Position numbers and translations under genes: made by a program. A DNA stretch of 64,000 nucleotides from the NCBI GenBank assembly GCA_964399635.1, contig CAYNRU010000034.1, forward strand, positions 151,478 through 215,477, in the 5' to 3' direction. Shown one piece after another: positions 34,062 through 42,970 of this stretch; positions within the stretch are counted from its first letter, which is position 1, and every line of letters begins with the position of its first letter. The DNA is from UBA4615 sp964399635. GTDB taxonomy: Bacteria > Pseudomonadota > Gammaproteobacteria > Burkholderiales > Burkholderiaceae_E. Below the pieces are notes generated by a model. That model was not told the origin of the DNA. It was given only the letters and a program-made list of their open reading frames with translations, and searched no databases.

Positions 34062-34529
34062 ATGCCCGACCTCGCCACGCTGCGCCGCATCCTCTGCACG
34101 AACCGCACGATCGCGGTCGTCGGCCTGTCGGCCGACTGGTTCCGGCCGAGCTATTTCGCGGCCAAGTACATGCTCGCCCACGGCTACCGGATCGTCCCGG
34201 TCAACCCCAGGTATCCCGAGATACTGGGTCAGAAGGCCTATGCGTCGCTGCGCGACATCCCGTTTCCGGTCGACATGGTCGACGTGTTCCGCAAGGCCGC
34301 GGACGTGCCGCCGATCGCGCGGGACGCAATCGCCATCGGCGCCCGGACCCTGTGGCAGCAGCTCGGCGTCGTCAACGCCGAGGCCGACGCGCTCGCCCGC
34401 GAGGCGGGCCTCGACTCGGTGACCGACCGCTGCGTGAAGATCGAGCACGGCCGGCTGTTCGGTGGCCTGGGCTGGGCCGGCGTCGACACCGGCGTGATCT
34501 CGGCCCGGCGCAGGCCCGTCGCGCCCTGA
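34062..34529 (+). CDS. CoA-binding domain protein (YccU-like)
   Basis: The 155-residue protein is a single Rossmann-type CoA-binding domain: TIAVVGLSADWFRPSYFAAK, GYRIVPVNPRYPEILGQKAY, VDMVDVFRKAADVPPIARDA, and DRCVKIEHGRLFGGLG. Such proteins are small, cytoplasmic and of unknown role. It lies upstream of the sulfhydrylase gene on the same strand with a 281-base spacer; this spacer shows no RNA motif that I recognise. Confidence 0.88.
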   Translation: MPDLATLRRILCTNRTIAVVGLSADWFRPSYFAAKYMLAHGYRIVPVNPRYPEILGQKAYASLRDIPFPVDMVDVFRKAADVPPIARDAIAIGARTLWQQLGVVNAEADALAREAGLDSVTDRCVKIEHGRLFGGLGWAGVDTGVISARRRPVAP

Positions 34530-34810
34530 GCGACCGGCCCGGGCCGCCATTGGGTATCGTCGATCGGTCGCCTGCGGTTCGTCGGGAGCGTCCTGCGCGC
34601 CACATCGAGGCGTCGCCAATGCCCGGCCCCGCCGCCCTCGGACTGCCCCGTGCCCGACGGCCAGGCCGCGCGGGTCTCGAGCGCCACGACGCCGGGCGTG
34701 GCGCCGGCGATGCAGGAGCGCCCGCGCGGGGCCACCGGCCGGGCTGTCCGCGACCGGTAGACTGCCGGGCACCACGTCGGCCCGCCCCACCCACTCCGAA
34801 CGGATCCGCA

Positions 34811-36139
34811 ATGCCCGACCGCGACTTCGGCATCGAAACCCTCTGCCTGCACGCCGGGCATGTCCCCGATGCCGAGACCGGCTCGCGGGCCGTGCCGATC
34901 CACCAGACCGCCGCCTACGTGTTCGACTCCGCCGAGCACGCCGCGAGCCTGTTCGACCTGCAGACCTTCGGCAACGTCTACAGCCGGATCGGCAACCCGA
35001 CGGTGGCCGTGCTCGAGCAGCGCATCGCCGCGCTCGAGGGCGGGCGCGCCGCGCTTGCGACCGCCAGCGGCATGGCCGCCGAGATGGTCGCGCTGCTGAC
35101 GCTGTGCCGGCAGGGCGATCACATCGTCGCGGCCGACACGCTGTACGGCGGCACCGTGTCGCTGCTGTCGGTCACGCTCGCGCGCTTCGGTATCGAGTGC
35201 AGCTTCGTGAACCCGGACGAGCCGGAGCACTTTCGGGCGGCGCTACGCCCGAACACCCGGGTCGTGTTCGTCGAGACCGTCGCCAACCCGCGGCTCAACG
35301 TCATCGACCTGGAGGCGGTCGCCGAGATCGCGCACGCGCACGGCGTGCCGCTGATGGTCGACAACACGCTCGCCTCGCCCTACCTGTGCCGCCCGATCGC
35401 CCACGGCGCCGACATCGTCGTCCACTCGGTGACCAAGTACCTCGGTGGCCACGGCACGACGCTCGGCGGCGCGATCGTCGAGAGCGGGCGCTTTCCCTGG
35501 GACAACGGCCGCTTCCCCGAGATGGTCGAACCGTCCAGGGGCTACCACGGCGTGCGCTTCTTCGAGACCTTCGGCGACTTCGCGTTCACCATGCGCTGCC
35601 GGATGGAGACCGCCCGAACGATGGGGCCGACGCTCGCGCCGCTGTCGGCCTTCCTGCTGCTGCAGGGCATCGAGACGCTGCCGGTGCGCATGGACCGCCA
35701 CGTGCAGAACGCCGAGCGGGTGGCCGCGTTCCTGGTGGCGCATCCGCGCGTCGCCTGGGTCAACTATCCGGGGCTCGAGTCCAGCCCCTACCGCGCGCTC
35801 GCGCGGCGCTACCTGCCACGCGGCGCGGGCGGCATCCTGTCGTTCGGCGTGAAGCCCGGCGCGCAGGGCGATGCGCGGCGCGCCGGCGAGCGTTTCATCG
35901 ACGCCTGCACCTTCCTCTCGCACCTCGCCAACGTGGGCGACGCCAAGACGCTGGTGATCCATCCCGGCTCGACCACCCACCGCCAGCTGGGCGAGGCCGA
36001 GCAGCGCGCCGCGGGCGTCTCGCCCGACATGGTCCGGCTGTCGGTCGGGATCGAGTCGATCGACGACATCCTGTGGGACCTCGACCAGGCGCTGCAGGCG
36101 TCGGGGCGGGCGCCGGCCGGGTCGCCGGGCGCGGCTTAG
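34811..36139 (+). CDS. metY: O-acetylhomoserine sulfhydrylase / aminocarboxypropyltransferase
   Basis: The 442-residue protein of the Cys/Met-metabolism PLP family starts FGIETLCLHAGHVPD and carries the PLP lysine K209 in VHSVTKYLGGHGTTLGG, VYSRIGNPT for cofactor phosphate contacts, and LSHLANVGDAKTLVIHPGST. Length and the GHGTTLGGAI segment place it with MetY rather than cystathionine synthase (about 380 residues). It makes homocysteine from O-acetylhomoserine and sulfide, complementing CysK nearby. Confidence 0.93.
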   Translation: MPDRDFGIETLCLHAGHVPDAETGSRAVPIHQTAAYVFDSAEHAASLFDLQTFGNVYSRIGNPTVAVLEQRIAALEGGRAALATASGMAAEMVALLTLCRQGDHIVAADTLYGGTVSLLSVTLARFGIECSFVNPDEPEHFRAALRPNTRVVFVETVANPRLNVIDLEAVAEIAHAHGVPLMVDNTLASPYLCRPIAHGADIVVHSVTKYLGGHGTTLGGAIVESGRFPWDNGRFPEMVEPSRGYHGVRFFETFGDFAFTMRCRMETARTMGPTLAPLSAFLLLQGIETLPVRMDRHVQNAERVAAFLVAHPRVAWVNYPGLESSPYRALARRYLPRGAGGILSFGVKPGAQGDARRAGERFIDACTFLSHLANVGDAKTLVIHPGSTTHRQLGEAEQRAAGVSPDMVRLSVGIESIDDILWDLDQALQASGRAPAGSPGAA

Positions 36140-36368
36140 GCGAGGGCAGTCGACGGGCAGGTTCGCGCGCCGCGGTCGGATCAAGACGCAGCGCACGCCG
36201 GAGTTCGCACTCGATCGGGATCCCGCGGTGGTCACGAACCACCTCGCCATCAGCCTGTTCCGGCTCGGGCTGGCCTTCACCCTCACGGTCCTAGTCGCCA
36301 TTGCGCTCGGGCGCTGGATGACCCTGGGGTCCGCTCGCGCCCTGGCGCCTTGCGCCGGTGGCCGACCG

Positions 36369-37010
36369 TCAGCCTGGGGCGTGGACCTCGATCCGCACCG
36401 GCGTCGACGTCCCGCCGTTGCAGTCACCCGACTCGAGCGGGCACACCGATAGCGCGACGAGCAGCGGCATTTCGGCCCGGAACTCCACGTGGTCTCCGGC
36501 GCGGCTCGCCGGCAGGCCGATCACCCAGCGGTGCCGCGAGCAGTCGTGCTCGTAGCGCATGTTGATGTCGAAGGTGTCCGGGATGTCCTCGGGGAGCAGC
36601 CCGTAGGGCGAGACCGCGCGCGCGATGATCTCGTGGCAACCGTCCTGTGGCTCGAGTCCGAGCTGCGTCTCGTACAGGAAGCGGTTGCACATCCGGTTGT
36701 GGCAGTCGTGCACACCCTTTTCCGGCGCGGTCTCCTCGACGAAGGTCATCATCGGGCGGCACAGCGTGGACATCAGCGTGTCGCCGACATGGATCCGATC
36801 GCGCGGCACGTAGTCGCCCACCGTGCGCGGCAGGTAGCGCGTTCGCGAGTACGAGGTCGACAGCTTCTCGCGCAGGTTGTCGAGGTTGAAGAGCGCCATG
36901 TCGACGACCTGTCGCCCCTCGAGGTCCACCACCCGCAGGTGCTGGCCGGGCTGTATCTCCAGAGCCAGGCCTTGCTTGCCTGGCACGACGCGTTCGAATC
37001 GCTTCTTCAT
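36369..37010 (-). CDS. DUF1989 (urea-carboxylase-associated) family protein
   Basis: The 213-residue protein has the family core: VVPGKQGLALEIQPGQHLRV, VDMALFNLDNLREKLSTSYS, GDTLMSTLCRPMMTFVEET and the probable metal site VHDCHNRMCN (residues 100-109; H101, C103, H104 and C108). Family members accompany urea carboxylase or guanidine-utilisation genes in many bacteria, yet no urea carboxylase or transporter is adjacent. Starts at the ATG at 37010. The 229 bases between it and metY hold a doubtful plus-strand frame with one hydrophobic helix. Confidence 0.85.
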   Translation of the reverse strand: MKKRFERVVPGKQGLALEIQPGQHLRVVDLEGRQVVDMALFNLDNLREKLSTSYSRTRYLPRTVGDYVPRDRIHVGDTLMSTLCRPMMTFVEETAPEKGVHDCHNRMCNRFLYETQLGLEPQDGCHEIIARAVSPYGLLPEDIPDTFDINMRYEHDCSRHRWVIGLPASRAGDHVEFRAEMPLLVALSVCPLESGDCNGGTSTPVRIEVHAPG

Positions 37011-37185
37011 GGTGTCCTCCTGTCGGGCGCGGGTTCGGTCGACCTCGGCCCTGCTCGTGGAATGCGGTGCAGCGTTGCGAGTGTCCGGCCGGGCGGGGCC
37101 GGGTGCAACCGCAGCACATCCATCATGCCGAACATTCGTCGACCCGAGCACCCCCGGCCAGCATGTCGCGCCGGCCGCGGCGACG

Positions 37186-37515
37186 TCACCGGCTCGCTAC
37201 ACAGTAGTTGCCGCTCGAGAAAAACCCCGACGGGCAGCTGCCGGCGCGCGGGATCGCGAGCTTCGAGTCGTCCGAGCTCGCCACGCAGTAGTTGCCGCTG
37301 GAAAAATACCCGCTCGGGCACGACCCGTTGCGCGCGAGCGCGAACCGGGCGTTCGAGCCGGGGACGCAGTAGCTACCGCTGCTGTAGAAGCTGCTCGGAC
37401 AGCTGCCGTCGCGAGCGACGGGCTGGGGCGCAGGTGAGGCGGCGGCCAGCGACGGCAGGCTCAGGCAGAGCGCGACGGCGAGTGCGGCGTTGGAAATCGA
37501 CCGGGGCAGGCGCAT
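37186..37515 (-). CDS. Small secreted protein with three GSCPSGxFSSGNYCV repeats
   Basis: The 109-residue protein has a signal peptide (residues 1-26, ending AAAS). The mature part consists of three copies of a roughly 28-residue unit whose core reads GSCPSSFYSSGSYCV, GSCPSGYFSSGNYCV and GSCPSGFFSSGNYCV. Each core has two cysteines ten residues apart, suggesting one disulfide loop per repeat in the oxidising envelope. The repeats are linked by short Ala/Arg/Ser segments ending RFALAR or KLAIPR. I do not recognise a function. The DNA repeats are also alike, pointing to recent duplication. Confidence 0.8.
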   Translation of the reverse strand: MRLPRSISNAALAVALCLSLPSLAAASPAPQPVARDGSCPSSFYSSGSYCVPGSNARFALARNGSCPSGYFSSGNYCVASSDDSKLAIPRAGSCPSGFFSSGNYCVASR

Positions 37516-37748
37516 GGAGGAACCTCGTGATGGCGGGCGCAGGTGCGCTGCCCGTCTGGCTCACAACGTCCGACAGGCGGGTCCGGGATGACATCGGGTG
37601 CCGGTTCGATGTCGCCACCCGCGTGCCGGCTGCGACGCTCCGGGCCGGCCGGAACCGCTGCAGGTCGGTCTCGTGACCCCGGCGACCCCATGTCGCGAGG
37701 TGCGTCGCCAACCCGGGCCTCGACACCAGCGCTGCTATCCTTCCCCCG

Positions 37749-38894
37749 ATGGACTTTCGCCTCACTCCCGAACAGCAGGACTTCCAGGACTCGGTGCTGC
37801 GCTTCGCCAAGCGGCACCTCGCGGACGGCGCCGTCGCGCGCGCCCACGAGCCCGCCTATCCCTGGGACGTCGCCCGCCTGATGGCCGCCAACGGCCTGCT
37901 CGGCATCACCATCCCGGAGGCCGACGGCGGCCAGGGCGGCACGCTGATGGATGCCGTGCTCGCCATCGAGGCAGTCGCCTCGGTCTGCCCGCGCAGCGCC
38001 GACGTCATCCAGGCCGGCAGCTTCGGTGCGATCCGCGTGCTCGCCGAGTACGGCACCGCCGACCAGAAGGCCCGGTTCCTCAGGCGGCTGCTCGCCGGCG
38101 AGGGCATCGTCTCGGTCGGCATGACCGAGCCCGAGGCCGGCTCCGCGGTCACCGACCTGCAGACCACCGCGACCCCGGACGGCGACGGCTTTCGCATCAA
38201 CGGCACCAAGGTCTTCACCACGCACGCGTGGTATGCGGACGTGATCGTCGCCTACGTGCGCTACGGCCCGGGCGTGGGCGGCATCGGCTCGGTGCTGATC
38301 GACACCAAGAGCGAGGGCGTGCGCTTCGGCAAACGCACCGCGTTCATGTCGGGCGAGGAGTGGGCGCAGACCTGGTTCGACGACGTCTACGTGCCGCCCG
38401 AGAACGTGCTGCTGCGCGAGGGCGGCTTTCGCAAGCAGATCGCCGGCTTCAACGTCGAGCGCATCGGCAACACCGCGCGCTCGCTCGCGCTCGGGCGCTA
38501 CGCCTACGAGGCGGCGCGCGGCTGGGCGATGCAGCGCAAGCAGTTCGGCCGGCTGCTCGCCGAGTTCCAGGGCCTGCAGTGGAAGTTCGCCGACATGAAG
38601 GTCAAGCTCGACGCGGGTCAGTTGCTGCTCTACCGCGCCGCCACCAACGCCGACAGCGGCTTCCCCTCGCCCGAGGAGACCTCCATCGCGAAGGCCTTCT
38701 GCAACCAGGCCGGGTTCGACATCGCCAACGAGGCGATCCAGGTGATGGGCGGCATGGGCTACAGCCAGGATTCGCTGGTGGAGTACTGCATGCGGCGCTG
38801 CCGGGGCTGGATGATCGCCGGCGGCTCCATCGAGATCCTCAAGAACCGCATCGCCGAGGGTGTGTTCGGCCGCAGCTTCGCGCAGCGGCCCTGA
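37749..38894 (+). CDS. Acyl-CoA dehydrogenase
   Basis: The 381-residue protein opens with MDFRLTPEQQDFQDSVLRFA, has the beta-domain SVGMTEPEAGSAVTDLQTTA, and GGMGYSQDSLVEYCMRRCRG near the C-terminus. The usual catalytic YEGT is replaced by IAGGSIEIL, so the base may again come from helix G (NVERIGNTARSLALGR). It is 4 bases upstream of the acyl-CoA synthetase, with which it forms a transcript that probably activates and oxidises one acid. Confidence 0.92.
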   Translation: MDFRLTPEQQDFQDSVLRFAKRHLADGAVARAHEPAYPWDVARLMAANGLLGITIPEADGGQGGTLMDAVLAIEAVASVCPRSADVIQAGSFGAIRVLAEYGTADQKARFLRRLLAGEGIVSVGMTEPEAGSAVTDLQTTATPDGDGFRINGTKVFTTHAWYADVIVAYVRYGPGVGGIGSVLIDTKSEGVRFGKRTAFMSGEEWAQTWFDDVYVPPENVLLREGGFRKQIAGFNVERIGNTARSLALGRYAYEAARGWAMQRKQFGRLLAEFQGLQWKFADMKVKLDAGQLLLYRAATNADSGFPSPEETSIAKAFCNQAGFDIANEAIQVMGGMGYSQDSLVEYCMRRCRGWMIAGGSIEILKNRIAEGVFGRSFAQRP

Positions 38895-38898
38895 GCGC

Positions 38899-41088
38899 AT
38901 GGGCACCCCGGGTCCGCTGTTCCGCGCGCTGTTCGAGCCGCGCGCGGTCGCGCTGGTGGGCGCCTCCGGCGAGGCCGGCAAGAACACCGCGCGGCCGCAG
39001 CAGTTCATGCGCCGCCACGGCTGGACGGGCACGCTCTACCCGGTCAACCGCGGGCGCAGCGAGATCTTCGGCGAGCCGGCCTACCCCGACCTCGATGCGG
39101 TGCCGGGCGACATCGACCATGCCTTCGTGATGCTGCCGGCCGCGCAGGTGGCCGACGCGCTCGAGGCCTGCGGGCGCAGGCACGTGCCGGTGGTCACGAT
39201 CTACTCCGACGGATTCGCCGAGTCGGGCCCCGAGGGCACCGCCGCGCAGCAGGCGCTGGCCGACCGCGCGCGCGCGCTGGGCATCCGGCTGCTCGGGCCC
39301 AACTGCATCGGGCTGATCGACGTGGTGGGGCGCATGCCGCTCACCGTCAACGCGACGCTGGCCGGCGAGCTGCTGCCGGCAGGCCGCACCGCGGTCGTCT
39401 CGCAGAGCGGCTCGATGCTCGGCACGCTGCTGTCGCGCGGGCAGGCGCGCGGCACCGGCTTCTCCCGCCTGGTGTCGGTGGGCAACGAGGCCGACCTCGG
39501 TGTCGGCGAGATCACGGGCATGCTGGTCGAGGATCCGCACACCGACGTCGTGCTGCTGTTCCTCGAGACCCTGCGCGACGCGCCGGCGCTGGCCGCGGCA
39601 GCGCACGCCGCGCATGCCGCCGGCAAGGCCATCGTCGCCTACAAGCTCGGCCGCTCGGCGCTCGGCGCCCAGCTCGCCGTCTCGCACACCGGCGCGATCG
39701 CGGGCGAGGACGCCACGTTCGACGCTTTCTTCCGCGCGCACGGCATCCTGCGCGTCGACCTGATCGAGGCGCTGCTCGAGATCCCGCCGCTGCTGGCCGG
39801 CGCGCGGGCCACGGCACCGCGTCAGGCCGGCGCGCCGCGCGTCGCGGTGGTCAGCACCACCGGCGGCGGCGCGGCAATGGTCGTCGACCGGCTCGGCGGG
39901 CTGGGCCTGCAGGCGGCGCTGCCGCCCGAGTCCTTCATCGCCGCGATGGCGGCGCAGGGTGTGGCGCTGCGCGCGGCGCCGGTGATCGACCTGACGCTCG
40001 CCGCCACGCCGCACAAGTACGCGGCGGTGCTGCGGGGCCTGCTCGAGGGCGACTTCTGCGACGCGGTGCTGGCGGTGGCGGGCTCGTCGGCGCAGTTCCA
40101 GCCGGCGCTTGCCGTCGAGCCGATCGTGCGCGTCGCGGGCGAGCGGGACTGGGACAAGCCGCTGGCCGTCTTCCTCGCGCCGCAGGCCGACGCGTCGCTC
40201 GCGCTGCTCGCGCGGCACGGCATCGCGGGCTTCCGCACGCCCGAGTCCTGTGCCGACGCGCTCGCCGCGCGGCTGCGCTGGCATGCGCCCCGCGTGCTCG
40301 CGGCGCCCGTGCCCGAAGCGGCGGCCCGGCTGCTGGCCGCGCTCGGCGCGACGCAGGCCGGGTCGCGCGGCGACGCATCCCGCGCGGGCTTGGCGCCCGC
40401 CGACGCATCCCACGCGGGCGCACCGCCCGCCGCCGCCGGCCGCGTCCTAGACGAGGTGCGGTCGCTGGACGTCTTCGATGCGCTCGGTGTGCCGACGGTC
40501 GCGCGCGCGGTGCTGCGCGAGGCGCCCTGGTCGCATTCGCTGGCGTGGCCCGTGGTCGCCAAGCTGGTCTCGGCCGACCTGCCGCACAAGACCGAGGCCG
40601 GCGCGGTGACGCTGGGCATCGAGGGCCTCGCGGGGCTGGCCGAGGCGATCGACACGATGCGCGCGAGCGCCCAGCGCCATGCGCCCGGCGCGCGCATCGA
40701 CGGCGTGCTGGTGCAGCCGATGGTGCGCGGCCTGGCCGAGGCGCTGCTCGGCTACCGGCACGACCCGCAGCTCGGCCCGATCGTGATCCTCGGGGTCGGC
40801 GGGCGCCTCGCCGAGCTGCATCGCGACGCCGCGATCCGGGTGGCGCCGGTCGACGCGGCCACCGCCGGCGCGATGATCGACGAGGTCGCGGGGCTCGCGC
40901 CCATCCGCGGCTGGCGCGGCCTGCCGCGTGGCGACCTGGACGCGCTCGCGGCGGCGGTGGTCGCGGTATCCTCGCTCGCGGCGCTGCCGGGCCAGCCGGT
41001 GGCCGAGGCGGAGGTCAATCCGCTGATCGTCGACCGCGACCGGGTGGTGGCGGTCGATGCGCTGGTGGTGATGCGCGCGGCCGGCTGA
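38899..41088 (+). CDS. NDP-forming acyl-CoA synthetase (acetate-CoA ligase family), fused alpha-beta
   Basis: The 729-residue protein has an N-terminal CoA-binding domain (AVALVGASGEAGKNTARP), a succinyl-CoA-synthetase-like domain with the phospho-histidine H263 in VSHTGAIAGEDATFDA, and a C-terminal ATP-grasp domain (PVVAKLVSADLPHKTEAGAV, VNPLIVDRDR). It makes acyl-CoA from a free acid, CoA and ATP through a phosphohistidine, giving ADP. An Ala/Gly/Pro-rich linker near residues 485-515 contains a duplicated DASRAGLAPADASHAGAPP stretch. The ATG is 4 bases after the dehydrogenase stop. Confidence 0.92.
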   Translation: MGTPGPLFRALFEPRAVALVGASGEAGKNTARPQQFMRRHGWTGTLYPVNRGRSEIFGEPAYPDLDAVPGDIDHAFVMLPAAQVADALEACGRRHVPVVTIYSDGFAESGPEGTAAQQALADRARALGIRLLGPNCIGLIDVVGRMPLTVNATLAGELLPAGRTAVVSQSGSMLGTLLSRGQARGTGFSRLVSVGNEADLGVGEITGMLVEDPHTDVVLLFLETLRDAPALAAAAHAAHAAGKAIVAYKLGRSALGAQLAVSHTGAIAGEDATFDAFFRAHGILRVDLIEALLEIPPLLAGARATAPRQAGAPRVAVVSTTGGGAAMVVDRLGGLGLQAALPPESFIAAMAAQGVALRAAPVIDLTLAATPHKYAAVLRGLLEGDFCDAVLAVAGSSAQFQPALAVEPIVRVAGERDWDKPLAVFLAPQADASLALLARHGIAGFRTPESCADALAARLRWHAPRVLAAPVPEAAARLLAALGATQAGSRGDASRAGLAPADASHAGAPPAAAGRVLDEVRSLDVFDALGVPTVARAVLREAPWSHSLAWPVVAKLVSADLPHKTEAGAVTLGIEGLAGLAEAIDTMRASAQRHAPGARIDGVLVQPMVRGLAEALLGYRHDPQLGPIVILGVGGRLAELHRDAAIRVAPVDAATAGAMIDEVAGLAPIRGWRGLPRGDLDALAAAVVAVSSLAALPGQPVAEAEVNPLIVDRDRVVAVDALVVMRAAG

Positions 41089-41223
41089 CGCCCGCGCGGC
41101 GCGACGATCGGCGGGCGGGGTGGCGAGGCGAAGGCGGGTCCTGGGCCGGGCCCCGCCGCAGGGACGGAACGACGTAAGGACACGACGACACGACGCGGCG
41201 ACGCGGGAAGGCGAGGCGGACAC

Positions 41224-41898
41224 ATGGACAAGCTCGAACGATGGCAGGGGCACGTGCCCGACGAGGAGCTCGAGGTCTACCGCAAGGCGGGCTTCGGCCA
41301 GCGGATCGGCATGGGCCGCCGGGCGGCGCTGCTCAATGTCGACACCACCTGGATGTTCATGGATCCGGCCTACGCGATGTGCGGGCGCCGCATGCCCGAG
41401 CTAGAGTCGGCGCTGGTTCGGATCACGCTGGCCTTCCGCGAGCTCGGCCTGCCGATCCACTACAGCCGGCGCGACGATCGCAGCCACCCCACCTATCGGG
41501 GCGTCTGGAACCACAAGCTCGGCACCGCGGACACCTTCCAGTACACCAGCGACCCGCGCGCCGACCAGTGGCCCGATGCCTATGCACCGCGCCCCGTCGA
41601 CCGCATCGTGCTCAAGAACAAGCCCTCGGCCTTCTTCGCGACGCCGCTCGAGGCCTTCCTGCGCTACGACGACGTCGACACCCTGGTCGTGGTCGGCGTG
41701 TCCACCAGCGGCTGCGTGCGCGCGGCCGTCGAGGACGCGTTCTCGCACAACTTCCGCGTGATCGTCGTGCCGCAGTGCTGCGGCGACCGCAGCCCGTCCG
41801 CCCACCGCGCCAACCTGTTCGACATGGACATGAAGTTCGCCGACGTCGAGGACCTCGACACGGTGCTCGCGGCGCTGCCGGCCCACGCCGGCGCCTGA
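41224..41898 (+). CDS. Isochorismatase-family cysteine hydrolase (N-carbamoylsarcosine amidase-like)
   Basis: The 224-residue protein has the catalytic triad of the family: D40 (LLNVDTTWMF), K133 (VLKNKPSAFF) and C164 (STSGCVRAAVEDA). The D-to-K distance (93) equals that of N-carbamoylsarcosine amidohydrolase and the K-to-C distance is close. LRYDDVDTLVVVGVSTSGCV and VVPQCCGDRSPSAHRANLFD are typical of amidases in this group, which cleave carbamoyl or amide bonds. A Bug receptor and, further on, an ATP-dependent hydantoinase pair lie nearby, so a carbamoylated product of ring opening is a possible substrate (inference). Confidence 0.85.
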   Translation: MDKLERWQGHVPDEELEVYRKAGFGQRIGMGRRAALLNVDTTWMFMDPAYAMCGRRMPELESALVRITLAFRELGLPIHYSRRDDRSHPTYRGVWNHKLGTADTFQYTSDPRADQWPDAYAPRPVDRIVLKNKPSAFFATPLEAFLRYDDVDTLVVVGVSTSGCVRAAVEDAFSHNFRVIVVPQCCGDRSPSAHRANLFDMDMKFADVEDLDTVLAALPAHAGA

Positions 41899-41928
41899 CC
41901 CGATTGCCTCGCCAGGAAGACCACGACC

Positions 41929-42933
41929 ATGAATGAACGACGCAGCCTGCTCCTGACCCTCGGCCGCAGCGGACTCGCCGCTGCCGCGCTCGGCCCGCTC
42001 CACGTATCGAATGCCCGCGCGCAGGACGCGGCCGCCGGCTATCCGTCCAGGCCGATCCGCATCGTGGTGGGCTTCGCGCCGGGCGGCGCGACCGACCTCG
42101 TCGCCCGTGCAGTCGCGCAGAAGATGCAGGAGGCTTGGGGCCAGCCGGTCACGATCGACAACAAGCCCGGCGCCGGCTCCAACATCGGTGCCGAGATCGT
42201 GGCGCGCGCCGAGCCGGACGGCTACACGCTGCTGCTCGGCACGATCGCCAACGCGACCAACATGTCGCTCTACAAGAACCTCAAGTACGACACGCTGCGC
42301 GACTTCGTGCCGGTCACGCAGTTCATGGCTGCGCCGAGCGTGCTGGTCGTGGCCCCCTCGCTGCCGGTGGACGACCTCAAGGGCCTGATCGCGCTCGCCC
42401 GCGCCAAGCCCGGCACGCTGACCTATGCGTCGTCGGGCGCCGGCGGCTCGCCGCACCTGGCCGGCGTGCTGCTCGAGCAGCGTGCCGGCATCCAGATGAT
42501 CCACGTGCCGTACAAGGGCGCGGCGCCCGCGCTGGCCGACGTGATCGCGGGCCAGGTGAACCTGGGCTTCAAGACCGCGCTGTCGGCGATCCCCTCGATG
42601 CAGGCGGGCAAGCTCAAGCCGCTCGCGGTGGCGGCCGACCGGCGCCTGCCGCAGATCCCGAACGTGCCCACCATGGCCGAGGCCGGCATGCCGGACTTCG
42701 AGGTCAGCTCCTGGAACGGGCTGCTCGCCCCGGCCAGGACGCCGCCCGCGATCGTCGCGAAGCTGCACCGCGAGGTGGTGCGCATCCTCGCGCTGCCCGA
42801 CGTGCGCGAGCGCTTCGCCGCCCAGGCGGCCGAGCCGGTGGGCAGCACGCCGGAGGCATTCCGGGCCTATATCCAGTCCGAGATCGACCGCTGGAGCGCG
42901 GTCTCGAAGAAGGCGAACGTGGTGCTCGAGTAG
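41929..42933 (+). CDS. Bug-family tripartite tricarboxylate transporter receptor
   Basis: The 334-residue periplasmic protein has a twin-arginine-like signal (MNERRSLLLTLGRSG, cleavage near NARAQ). The Bug fold is shown by YPSRPIRIVVGFAPGGATD, NKPGAGSNIGAEIVARAEPD, IHVPYKGAAPALADVIAGQV and PTMAEAGMPDFEVSSWNGL. Bug proteins bind carboxylates or amides with high affinity and are very abundant in Burkholderiales. No TctA or TctB membrane partner is nearby, so it is an orphan receptor; its ligand may be the substrate of the neighbouring isochorismatase-like hydrolase. Confidence 0.93.
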   Translation: MNERRSLLLTLGRSGLAAAALGPLHVSNARAQDAAAGYPSRPIRIVVGFAPGGATDLVARAVAQKMQEAWGQPVTIDNKPGAGSNIGAEIVARAEPDGYTLLLGTIANATNMSLYKNLKYDTLRDFVPVTQFMAAPSVLVVAPSLPVDDLKGLIALARAKPGTLTYASSGAGGSPHLAGVLLEQRAGIQMIHVPYKGAAPALADVIAGQVNLGFKTALSAIPSMQAGKLKPLAVAADRRLPQIPNVPTMAEAGMPDFEVSSWNGLLAPARTPPAIVAKLHREVVRILALPDVRERFAAQAAEPVGSTPEAFRAYIQSEIDRWSAVSKKANVVLE

Positions 42934-42970
42934 CGCGCGCCGCAGGTCGCTCAGGCGGCGGCGCGCCGCG

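Noticed and set aside
34530..34810. SAM- or SAH-type riboswitch upstream of metY
   Set aside because: I looked for conserved cores of SAM-II and SAH elements and did not find them; the region is GC-rich with several short stems that are expected by chance.
34238..35230. Long open frame antisense to the CoA-binding and metY genes
   Set aside because: It is rich in Arg, Gly, His and Gln and mirrors the codon pattern of the genes opposite, the usual shadow in GC-rich DNA; both sense genes have clear family motifs.
37011..37185. Guanidine-type riboswitch upstream of the DUF1989 gene
   Set aside because: No recognisable ykkC-type conserved core is present before the ATG at 37010.
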